Assembly: GCA_050730675.1 (NCBI GenBank)
Contig: JBOHNM010000038.1
Span: forward strand, 1-27,662
DNA from: JBOHNM01 sp050730675
GTDB lineage: Bacteria > Planctomycetota > Phycisphaerae > Phycisphaerales > UBA1924
Direction of reading: 5' to 3'
DNA length: 27,662 nt
Shown: positions 1 to 8,400 of the stretch, in pieces
How the letters are laid out: the number at the start of each line of letters is the position of its first letter
Numbering within the stretch: the first letter of the stretch is position 1
The notes under the pieces: model-generated
What the model was told of the DNA's origin: nothing
Databases searched by the model: none
Seen by the model: the letters and a program-made list of their open reading frames with translations, nothing else
Program-made: the position numbers and the translations under genes

Positions 1-3000
1 GCGAAGTACGACGCTTCCGACCGCGAGAAGGCCTGCCCCAGAGGCGTGGCCGACGTCGGAACCGAAAACCGCCCGTCGCTCAGGAACGCCAGCGTCCCCG
101 GCTCCAAGCTGGCCACCCGCCAGCGCAGCTGCGCCGCGTTGTACCACTCCACCGAGACCGAGCCCGAAAAGACGCCGCTGCTGACCTGCTGCGGGAACTG
201 CACGACGCACGGCACCGGGATCCGCGGCGTTCCTGTACTGGGCGTATCGCTAGATGACCTGAGAAGCCCCGGCAGATCACGGTGGATGTCCGTTTCGCTC
301 TCGCCGAAGTACCCTTGTGTGTACCACCACGCCGCCGTGACGCCGTCGGCCGTGCGCACGGCCAGGCGGCGGCCGGAAACGTCGTAGACGGCCGTCGAAA
401 CAAGCGGGTTGCTCACCCCCGTCCCGGTGCGGCGAGCCAGCGTCGTGGCGCCGTTGATCGGGTCGTATTCATACTCGCTGACCGAAGGATTGCCGGTATG
501 CGCGACGGACGTGATCTCGCCCAGCGCGTTCAAGGTGTACGTGCTGGAGGCCGACACGGACGACTGACCGGATGGGATGGGCGGCCCCAGTTCCGACGGA
601 AGTTCGCGTTCGGAGATGACCGTGGCCGTGGCGATGGGCTTGATGCCGACGTCACCCAACGCGGTGGAGACGGTGCGGTAAGTGTACAACGTGTCGGCGA
701 CTTCCTTCTCGTCATCACTTGTCGTGCCGGCGACTCGATACTTGATCTCTTTCGTCACCAGGTCGCCGCGCTTGGAATCGATCGTGTTGTATTCAAACTT
801 CGCGATGGTCTGGCGTGAGGAACTCAGGTCGGAGCCGAAGTACCGCTCCTTGATCCGCATCGTCGTCGAAGTGAGGAACTTGCGGCTGTTGTCAAGGTCG
901 TCGAGATCCCCGTCCTCGTCGGTGTACTCGGCGCTCTCGACAAAGGCGCTCGCGTTGGGGAGCAGCGTCAGGTCGGCATCGACCAGCCGCCCCGTGTAGT
1001 TCGTGCCCACCGACACCGCCGACGGCCGGAACGTCCGCTTCGGGCGGTTGTACTGATCGAACTCATACTTGGTCACCCACTGCCGGGCCACGGAGGCATC
1101 GACACCGAGTTCGGTGATTTCCTCCGCAACCGTATAGGGCAACGCGGAGACGAATATGTGCTTCTCAAGCGAACTTGTGGTAGATCCAGAAGGCCGATTC
1201 ACATACGCCAGAGTGAAGAGTTCGCGGTCCTCCGATCGATGCCGGATCTGCCGCCGCGGCCGCCACGTGGATGCGCTCTCGCCGCCGACGGTCTCGGTTC
1301 CACGTGTGAATTCCTTCATCTTCGTGACCGACCCCAGCAGCCCCCAGTTTCGGCGATAGGTTGTTCCGTTGTCGACGATCGAGAGGCCATGGATGGCCAC
1401 GAAATCGCGGTCGCTCGCCTCCTCGTACGTGAATTCCACCTTCTTCGTATGCCCCGCCGGACCGGGCATCGAATACTCGGTATTCGGCCGCCCCTTCATC
1501 CATGCGCCGGTGTTGTAAGTCGTGAGCTTCGAAGCAAAGTCCGCGAGCGTCAGCCCCGTTCCGGAAATGGTCTGCGAATCGGGAAGCGTCAGGAGCTTTG
1601 ACGCAACGGCCTCCAGCCGCACCGCGTCCGGATTGCTCGACGACGCCGTCCAGTGGCTCAGCACGCTGTCACCGAGCGTGGGGTCCTTGCGGGCGATCAT
1701 CTCGATCTGCTCGGGTGAATACACCGCCCGGATCTGCCGCGTGAAACCGACGCTGCTGCTCTCTTCTTCAAAGTACCGGTACTGAGTGATCGAAATCTGG
1801 GGATCCTGCTCCACCGGCGCCGTGGTATCGGTTGCCGCCGGCGCGGCAATCGCGTGGTACCTCGTCACCTGCACCAGGGAATCAAAAACTGGGCCCAGGG
1901 AATTGAGCTGGGTGGTGGTTAATTCATCGTCTTGTCCTAATACCTCGGGCGTCAAGTCGCTCGTGTAGTCGTAGAACACCGCATCGGTGCGATACCACTG
2001 ACGGTTCTCGCTTCCGAGCCCGAAGGGACGCCGCACGGTTACTGCCTTGAGCAGGCTGACTCCAGAAAGACCCGCCGGTGAATTGAGCCAGAAGAAGTCC
2101 ACGACCGCCTTCGCGTCAGACTCGCCCTGACCATGCAGGTAGATCGAGCGCAGGCGGGCCTCATCACCATGCCCTGTCCACAGGCTGCTGTCGCTGTCGG
2201 GCCCAGGCCCGTATCGGAAGGTCCACGCGTTGCCGAACTCGTCGATCTGCTGCCACAGCATGCCGCTCGGGCAGTAATCCCCGTTGTGAGTATTCTCCGA
2301 GACAGCATCTTCGGTCGTCTCCAGATCCCGGAAAAAGATGCTCGTGCCCCCACCCGGCTCGATCAGCACCCACGCCGCGTGCGTGCCGATGACCGAGTCC
2401 GTCCACGTCGTTGCTGTCAGCCGCATGATCCCCGGACCGAGCGGAACAAACTCGCGTTTGAGGTCGTTCTTCTGCGACGTGGTGGCGCCGCTGGGAAAAA
2501 TCGGCGGGCCGCTGGGCGGCGGGTCGTGGGGCTGCACGGGACGGTACTTCGTGAAGTTCTGAAACGCCACGCTGTCGCGCATCGGAGAGGCGAGCACGAC
2601 CGCGACACCCATGCGGCCCCAATCGCCATCGTCACGGATGAGCTCTTCGTCTTGGAGTGGATCTTCTGTGGATTGCGCAGCGTTGTATGAAACGAGGTCC
2701 AGAAAGGGCTTGATCTGCGTATCGGTTGAAAGCGACCAGCCGCCGCCGGCGACGAATCCGAGGGCGGCAATGGGCATCAAAGGCGAAGAGCCCGTGAAGT
2801 TCCGTGTAAGTTCAAAACTCCGCCCCGGCAACTGCACGACCAGATCGGTGACATCCTCGACCTTGAACCCGCTCGCCGCCAAGGTTGAGTTTTCCGTTGT
2901 CGCCGCGGGGCCGGCGATGTCCGTCGGACGGAGCAAATCCTGGCGTTTCGCCCCCATGCCGTTGATCGAGATCCCGCCCATCCCCGCGCCCCACGGTTGG

Positions 3001-3479
3001 CTCCAACCCCCCCCGCCGCCGGAGCCGCCGTCGCTGCCCCCATAAATCTGATAGCAGTTGACCCACGGGAATTCCTCAGTAGGTCGTGGATCGCTCGGTC
3101 CCGGAAGCATGGAAGCGTTCGTAATCAGCGGCGTACCAAAGAGGGACTCAAACGTGATGTCCTTGTCTCCGTAGTCCTTGCAACGAAGATGAATGATGCC
3201 GTCTGCTGTATTCGTCGTGATGTATGCCCGCCCCCACGAGAAGTTGTACCAACCCGGCCTGAGCCGCCGGGGTGCCTGCACGGCAACGCCCGGCATGCTC
3301 GCATCCGCGGGATCTATTGCGATCGCTTCGGATGGCAACCCGACGGCCGCGAACATGAGCGCCCCGACGGCAATCGCTCGAGCCGCGCGCTGCAACCAGC
3401 CAGACCGCGACTTTGCACGATTTGGAGTTCTCAATAGCGCGAAGTGCTGAAGCCGGACGAACGAATCAATGAGAGCCAT
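1..3479 (-). CDS. Large exported RHS/YD-repeat-like protein, C-terminus cut by window edge
   Basis: The frame is open from ATG at 3479 to the window start, at least 1159 residues with no stop. A GGAG Shine-Dalgarno lies 8 bases before the ATG. Residues 35-54 form a hydrophobic stretch ending in SEAIA, a plausible signal peptide with an unusually long basic N-region, so the protein should leave the cytoplasm. A glycine-rich loop lies near residues 140-165. Then comes the RHS-type entry motif LVVQLPGRSFELTRNFTGSS; in RHS proteins similar text precedes the YD-repeat barrel. YD-like units are seen later, such as KYEFDQYNRPKRTF near residue 805 and SEYEYDPINGATTLARR near 1003. RHS proteins form hollow shells that often enclose a C-terminal toxin or adhesive domain; that end lies outside the window, so no toxin can be claimed. 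The next gene upstream, also minus strand, ends 68 bases away. Confidence 0.85.
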   Translation of the reverse strand, partial: MALIDSFVRLQHFALLRTPNRAKSRSGWLQRAARAIAVGALMFAAVGLPSEAIAIDPADASMPGVAVQAPRRLRPGWYNFSWGRAYITTNTADGIIHLRCKDYGDKDITFESLFGTPLITNASMLPGPSDPRPTEEFPWVNCYQIYGGSDGGSGGGGGWSQPWGAGMGGISINGMGAKRQDLLRPTDIAGPAATTENSTLAASGFKVEDVTDLVVQLPGRSFELTRNFTGSSPLMPIAALGFVAGGGWSLSTDTQIKPFLDLVSYNAAQSTEDPLQDEELIRDDGDWGRMGVAVVLASPMRDSVAFQNFTKYRPVQPHDPPPSGPPIFPSGATTSQKNDLKREFVPLGPGIMRLTATTWTDSVIGTHAAWVLIEPGGGTSIFFRDLETTEDAVSENTHNGDYCPSGMLWQQIDEFGNAWTFRYGPGPDSDSSLWTGHGDEARLRSIYLHGQGESDAKAVVDFFWLNSPAGLSGVSLLKAVTVRRPFGLGSENRQWYRTDAVFYDYTSDLTPEVLGQDDELTTTQLNSLGPVFDSLVQVTRYHAIAAPAATDTTAPVEQDPQISITQYRYFEEESSSVGFTRQIRAVYSPEQIEMIARKDPTLGDSVLSHWTASSSNPDAVRLEAVASKLLTLPDSQTISGTGLTLADFASKLTTYNTGAWMKGRPNTEYSMPGPAGHTKKVEFTYEEASDRDFVAIHGLSIVDNGTTYRRNWGLLGSVTKMKEFTRGTETVGGESASTWRPRRQIRHRSEDRELFTLAYVNRPSGSTTSSLEKHIFVSALPYTVAEEITELGVDASVARQWVTKYEFDQYNRPKRTFRPSAVSVGTNYTGRLVDADLTLLPNASAFVESAEYTDEDGDLDDLDNSRKFLTSTTMRIKERYFGSDLSSSRQTIAKFEYNTIDSKRGDLVTKEIKYRVAGTTSDDEKEVADTLYTYRTVSTALGDVGIKPIATATVISERELPSELGPPIPSGQSSVSASSTYTLNALGEITSVAHTGNPSVSEYEYDPINGATTLARRTGTGVSNPLVSTAVYDVSGRRLAVRTADGVTAAWWYTQGYFGESETDIHRDLPGLLRSSSDTPSTGTPRIPVPCVVQFPQQVSSGVFSGSVSVEWYNAAQLRWRVASLEPGTLAFLSDGRFSVPTSATPLGQAFSRSEASYF

Positions 3480-3547
3480 GGAATCCACTCCAAACCGGGG
3501 ACATGGTCAGACGGAGTCAGTGATGCAATTTACCGTGCAACTCTGTG

Positions 3548-4240
3548 CTATGGCGCGGTAGCCGTGCGGATGGCAGTCGTCACCGCGGCGAGCCGCTGGC
3601 TCAAGCGCTGTTGAGCCGCAACCACCTCGACGTGCGAGCGAGCCTCTGCCAGGACGGCCGCCGCCTGCGCCGATACCTGCTCTCCACGAGCCAATGCCAC
3701 ACGCTCCTGGCGCAGCGCCCGCAGGATGGCCTTCGATTGTGCGGGCGACCAAGCCACCACACGCATCTCGGGGGGCAACTGAGACGACGATGACCGCCAG
3801 TTCCGCAGTCGCTGCGCGATAATCGGATCCAGGCGGGTGAGTGCATCATCCGCGAGCGCGCGGGCGGCAACCCTGGCAGCGGTGCGCGAGGTTGCAATGG
3901 CGCTTTGCCTTGCCTGCACTGATGCAGGAGCAACCACGCCATCGGGGACTTGCGTTCCCTGCGGCGCGACAGCGAGCGTCTCCGCTGAGTTGAGCGCGAC
4001 ACGGGTTTGAATTGCCGCGAGGCCGGCAGGAGATGCGGCCAAGTCACGGATCAGCGTGGCCGCCTCCACATCTGTCAAGCCGATTGCAGCCAGCGCGCTC
4101 GGCGTCAGCCCCGTCTCCATCAAGAGCGGCCTCATCGTTGCCGACACGCTCGGTGCGGGCTGTTGTGCAACAGCGGCTGTGAGTGGCGTCATCGAAGAAA
4201 CGGCGATGACAACGGATACGGCGCTTAGGACACGTTGCAT
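3548..4240 (-). CDS. Small exported Ala/Arg-rich protein of unknown function
   Basis: This is a 230-residue protein that I do not recognise. I start it at ATG 4240 rather than at the longer open frame (from 4393). A strong GGGAG Shine-Dalgarno sits 6 bases before this ATG, and a typical signal peptide follows (MQRVLSAVSVVIAVSSMTPL, then TAAVAQQ, cleavage likely after AVA). The mature part has no cysteines, is rich in Ala, Arg, Leu and Gln, and looks almost wholly alpha-helical, with long stretches such as ARQSAIATSRTAARVAARAL that could form coiled coils. Two PxA or TxL-type turns break the helices. It lies upstream of the RHS-like gene in the same direction with a 68-base gap, so the two may be co-transcribed. 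A periplasmic or surface role is only an inference from the signal peptide. Confidence 0.72.
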   Translation of the reverse strand: MQRVLSAVSVVIAVSSMTPLTAAVAQQPAPSVSATMRPLLMETGLTPSALAAIGLTDVEAATLIRDLAASPAGLAAIQTRVALNSAETLAVAPQGTQVPDGVVAPASVQARQSAIATSRTAARVAARALADDALTRLDPIIAQRLRNWRSSSSQLPPEMRVVAWSPAQSKAILRALRQERVALARGEQVSAQAAAVLAEARSHVEVVAAQQRLSQRLAAVTTAIRTATAP

Positions 4241-4577
4241 GCAAGTCTCCCGAGAGCGGACACCCACCCGCTCGGTGATCCACCGCACATTAGCGACAAA
4301 CGCGGAAGCGATGCAACTTATCCATCCCCACGAAAACACAACTTGTCGCTTGTCGCAAGAACCCAGATTCACGCGAGGCGCTTCATCCCCCATAGACGGG
4401 GTTGTTCGTCATCGATTGTGGACAAGTTGTTCGTCAAACACACCCACGTGCGGTCGATCAGATTTCACTGACCTGAGCGCACTCGCGCCTCTACGGTCGT
4501 ACCAGTACCGAAGTTCCGACGACCGACAAATTCGCGTGTGCAGTAGTGCGGAGGCACCGTGAATCGAAAAACGTTCT
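4241..4577. other. Intergenic region with short TTGTCGC repeats
   Basis: These 337 bases hold no gene I can support. TTGTCGC occurs twice in direct tandem at 4343-4356 and once inverted (GCGACAA) at 4293-4299, close to the proposed promoter of the minus-strand gene. A small inverted repeat (CGTTCT/AGAACG) lies just before 4600. A GTG with a good GGAGG at 4559 opens a 97-codon frame, but that frame runs out of phase with the recombinase relic and shows no protein-like sequence. Confidence 0.4.
4287..4316 (-). promoter_or_regulatory. Possible sigma70-like promoter for the small exported protein
   Basis: Reading the minus strand, TTGCAT (4311-4316) and TAATGT (4287-4292) are separated by 18 bases and end about 46 bases before the ATG at 4240. 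Both hexamers match the consensus only partly, so this is a weak candidate. Confidence 0.25.
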
Positions 4578-5300
4578 TTGAGAGAACGACGCCCAATGTT
4601 TTCCCGGGCGAGATTCTCGGTTTCGGCGCCGATCCCACGTGTGATGCACCCTGCCCCGGCCGCGCAAGAGCCACGACCCCGCTTGAAGGAGTTTCTGCTC
4701 GCGTGGGCACGGCTGGAGTCGTTTCTGCTGGAGCGGCGCGGATGCGTCGAGCACTCGCGGTCACCCGTGGGACGCGTGACCGAAGCCGAGCTCGATCGGC
4801 AGGTGCTGACGATCTTCGCCGCGATGCGGATCAAGGACGACGATGTGCGTGAGTGGTTCCGCACCGTCCCGGCCGCCCAGACCGCCGCCCAGAAGGACTC
4901 TCAGGCTCAGCGGGCCGAACTCCAGCGGCAGGAAACCCTCCTCGCCGCCCAGCAGGACCGGCTCCTCAACCTCCGCCTGGACGAGCAGATCGACGACGAC
5001 GCCTTTGCGTCCAAGGCGACGCAGCTGCGGGACCGGCTGGCGTCGATCAAACTCCAGTTCGACGTTCTCGACCGCTCCCGCGGCGAAACCGCGGAACTGG
5101 CAATCAAGGTATTTAAACTCTCACAAACCCTGAAAAACCAGTAGGAAACCGCCGATTACGCCGGCAAGCAGCGAATCCTCGATATCGTGTGTTTGAACTG
5201 CCGTCTGGTCGGCAAAACCCTCGTCCTTCACATGAGAAAAACCTTCGCTGTACTCATCGAAGGGTCGCTCTCGAAAGACAATCAGGGTGACAGGATTTGA
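4578..5300 (+). pseudogene. Relic of a large serine recombinase (C-terminal region only)
   Basis: The recognisable part starts near 4780 with VTEAELDRQVLTIFAAMRI. It continues through the coiled-coil text QRAELQRQETLLAAQQDRL and NLRLDEQIDDDAFASKATQL, which is the region after the zinc ribbon in large serine recombinases of phages and integrative elements. An in-frame TAG at 5142-5144 interrupts it, where relatives usually have a tryptophan-containing segment. The same frame then continues with family-like ETADYAGKQRILDIVCLNCR and MRKTFAVLIEG up to TGA at 5298-5300, inside the tRNA gene on the other strand. The catalytic N-terminal domain (serine nucleophile) and a clear zinc ribbon are missing; the text before 4760 is unlike the family. 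The gene is therefore a decayed fragment, and a product from 4578 to 5144 (188 codons) would not be a working recombinase. The exact upstream border is uncertain. Confidence 0.75.
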
Positions 5301-5356
5301 ACCTGCGACCTGGTGGACCCAAACCACCCGCTCTAGCCAAGCTGAGCTACACCCTG
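5282..5356 (-). tRNA. tRNA-Pro (anticodon UGG)
   Basis: The minus strand folds into a complete cloverleaf of 75 bases. The acceptor stem is CAGGGTG/CACCCTG (7 perfect pairs). The D stem is GCTC/GAGC. The anticodon stem GGTGG/CCACC encloses the loop TTTGGGT, giving anticodon TGG for proline. The T stem GCAGG/CCTGT carries the loop TTCAAAT. No CCA is encoded, so it must be added after transcription. The last 19 bases of the gene overlap the end of the recombinase relic on the plus strand. A terminator hairpin lies 33 bases upstream. Confidence 0.96.
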
Positions 5357-5388
5357 TTAACGCGGGAGGGTAGGTCTGCAATGTGAAA

Positions 5389-5419
5389 CGGGCACGGGGC
5401 GATGAACGCCCCGTGCCCG
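5389..5419 (-). terminator. Perfect 13-bp hairpin ending the pilus/secretion gene run
   Basis: CGGGCACGGGGCG at 5389-5401 pairs perfectly with 5407-5419 around the 5-base loop ATGAA. On the minus strand it starts 43 bases after the stop of the giant GspK-like gene and is followed by TTT and then CACATT, a short but real U-tract. It should separate the long operon from the tRNA-Pro gene just downstream. Confidence 0.8.
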
Positions 5420-5461
5420 AAATCATGAACGGGTGCTACCCACGAGACCCTTCGCTCCCGT

Positions 5462-8400
5462 TCACTTCATCGGCAGTTCTTCGAACATGAGGATGCGCGG
5501 CTTGTCGCCGGCGGCGACGACGTTCGAGCGGTCCACGATCATCATGAACCGGCGCTGGATACTGGGGACCATCGGGGCGACGACGGGCGTGTTGGCGGCG
5601 TTGTCAACAAAGCCGGCGTTCATGTAGCCCTGCTGGTCGGTGTCGTAGGCCGCGAGGCCCTCGACGTCGCTGGGAAGGTAGCCGTTGAGGACGAAGTAGA
5701 CGCAGAAGACGTCGCTGCGGGTGCTGAGGGTGTTGAGGACGGAGTTGGCGACGGCGAGCTTGTGCTCGTAGAGACCCTTGGCCGGCGAGGGGTTGCGGGG
5801 CGTGCCGGCGGCTGCGCCGATGGGCAGGTAGAGCATGGAGGAGATGCCGACGGGGCTATCGGTCGCCAGGTTGTACGGCGCGACGCCGGCGCGGATCTTG
5901 GGGTCGAATTTGCGGTACACCCGTTCAAAACGATCGATTGAGTTCTGGGCCCGCTGGGCGCTGTCGGGCTGCTGGCTGCCCGGCCCAAGATTGGGGAAGA
6001 ACTCGGCATCGTCGGCCATTGTGGCAGCCATGATCTCGCCGATCGACTGGAAGCCGGGCTGCTCGCGGATGGCGATGAGCTGCGTGGCCTTGCGCCGGCC
6101 GCTGGCGGTGTAGATGTTGGCGTGGTCGACGTTGGTCCCAAGGTTGGGATCGTTGCCGTCGCGGAAGTCGGCGGGGATGCGGAAGGAGTTATTGCTCGAT
6201 GCCCGCGAGTAGTTCAGGGTCTTGTCGCGGTAGGCGAGGAATGTCGAGACGGGGTCGTAGGTTTCGTTGGGGTTGGTCGCGACGTCCCAGATCGGATCGA
6301 TCGAAATGGCCGTATCTGTGGCCCAGGTTCCGGCGATCGGCGCCCACAGCGGTGAGAGGGACGCGAGCACGGCGCGGGTGGCGGTATTGCCGTTGACGGC
6401 TCCGAAGACCGAGCTGGTCGCCGAGCCCCACGGGGTTGTGCGGAACTCGTCGAGGAGGCCGAGGGCGGCGGGGATGCCGCGGCCGATGACCGGGTCGGGG
6501 GCGTTGGACTGGTCAAACTTACCGTTGCCGTTGACGTCGTTGAAGAGGGTGAAGGCGTCGATGCGGAGATGGCCGCGGTCGAAGGCGGAGCAGACCCTGC
6601 GGGCCAGCCCGCCCGCCGGGTCGGCGGCGGTGTCGGGGCCGCCGATGTTCCACTCGACGTGCTTCTCGCTGGCGGCTGAGTCGTAGTCGAGGACGAGGGC
6701 CAAGGCCTCGGAGAGGGTGGTCCACTGCACGTCGATGTTCCGCTTATCGAAGCGGTCGGTGGTGCCGGAGAGCTGCGCGAGGGGGTCCTGGTACGGCCCG
6801 ACGCCCAGGGCCAGCAGCATATCGGCCGGGCGCATGGGCGGGGCCTTCTCGTTGGCGTTGGTGGTCGAGGGGATCGGCGTCACGTAGAGCTGGATGGGCC
6901 GCTCGAGGAACGTGCGGTTGGGGGTCTGGCCGTCGCGGTGGTAGCCGCCGTCGGCATCGCGGATGGGGGCGGTGGTACGGACATCGGGGTTCACGTTCGT
7001 GGACGGGATGATGAGCGGGCTGGTCTGCAGCAGCGCCTTCAGCGTGGTGTTGCCGATGCTGAAGGTCGTGGCGTTGACGGTGCCGCCGAAATCGGCGCGG
7101 GCGAGGCCGGTCACGGGCACGGCGGATTCGGAGATGTTGAGCGAAGCGCCGCCCTGTCGCTGGCGACGCGCGTAGGGGTCGGTGCTCGGCAGCTCAGCGA
7201 GCGAACTCTTGGCCTCGATGCAGTACGCGGGAAGGACGCCCATCTCGATCGTCCCGGGATTGTCGGGGCGGCGGAAAGAGCCAGCGAAACAGATGGAGAA
7301 GCCGGTGTTGTCCACGGTGCCGAGGCTGACACCGGGATAGGCCGTCACTTCCACGGGGTCGGGGCCGGCGCGCGAGCCGGCAACGATGATGGTGCCGTTC
7401 GTGCCAGCGCCCGGCGGCAGGCGCCGGTTGAGGGAGGCCTGCTGGGAGGTTGGGAGCGGGTCGCGGATGCGATCAACGAGCTGGTCGTTGTAGACGGAAT
7501 TGATGGCGGTCTCGTTATCGACGCGGATGGTGCGCCACAAGCGGGCGACGTGGTTGATGTCCGCCGGCGGGTTGGGCAAGGCTGTCGCGCTCTGCGGGTA
7601 GAGGACACCGACATCCGAATTGGCCACCGCGGGCGTGCCGTTCTGGGCATCGAACGCCACGATGCGCACGGGGTTGGTGGCGCTGGGGCCGGTGCCGCTG
7701 GCGAGCTGGGCGTTGACAAAGCTCTGGATGAGCTGCGCGGCCTCGGCGGGGCTGGCGATGTTGCCGTCGATGCCGCTGAATCGCGGGGCGTAGAAAGCGG
7801 GGTTCTGGGGGATGATGTAGAAGGTGCGGGTCTGGCCGGGCTGGAGTTCGATCGCGCGGGCGTTGTTGCCGTTGGTCGGGTCGAACTCGGCGAGCTTGTA
7901 GTTGCGCCCCGCGAACTCGAGGTAGTAGCGGAAGTCGGCGTCGGGAAGGGCCGCGCCATTGGCCACGGTTGACGAAGAGAGGTTGATGATCTTGTTGAAG
8001 GGGTTGGTGACCTGGAAGGCGACGATCTCGATAACGAAGTCGCCGTTGCTGATGTCCACCTTGGGATCAATGGTGACCCTGTCCGGCCTCGCGCCCATCG
8101 GGTCGGCGGGATCGAGCACCCATTCGACACCTTGACCATCGCCGCCGGCGTCAACCCGGCGGTCGCCGTACATCACAAAGCTCGAAACCTGCGTGATGAA
8201 GGGCTGCGGCGTGATGCTGAAGACGTTGATCGCCTTGGACTCGTTGGGGCCGCGGCCGGCCTGATTGGTGGTGGTGTTGCTGAGGTAGGCGACCGGGATG
8301 GCCGAGCGCTCGGGCTGGTTGGTGGTGGTATCCACCGCCGCGGAGGTGGGGCCCCAGAGCTTGAGCGTGTTGTTGACCGTCGAGGTCAGCGTGTTCATCC

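Noticed and set aside
282..818. Open frames on both strands within the RHS-like gene
   Set aside because: They overlap the much longer minus-strand frame, which has a start, signal peptide and RHS motifs.
4241..4393. Longer N-terminus for the small exported protein
   Set aside because: A strong Shine-Dalgarno and a standard signal peptide support the ATG at 4240; the extension has no such support.
4559..4852. GTG-initiated 97-codon frame with a good GGAGG
   Set aside because: Its second half is an out-of-phase shadow of the recombinase relic, and its first half resembles nothing.
5282..5356. att-site duplication flanking a mobile element
   Set aside because: I looked for a second copy of the tRNA-Pro 3' end in the window and did not see one, so no element borders can be given.
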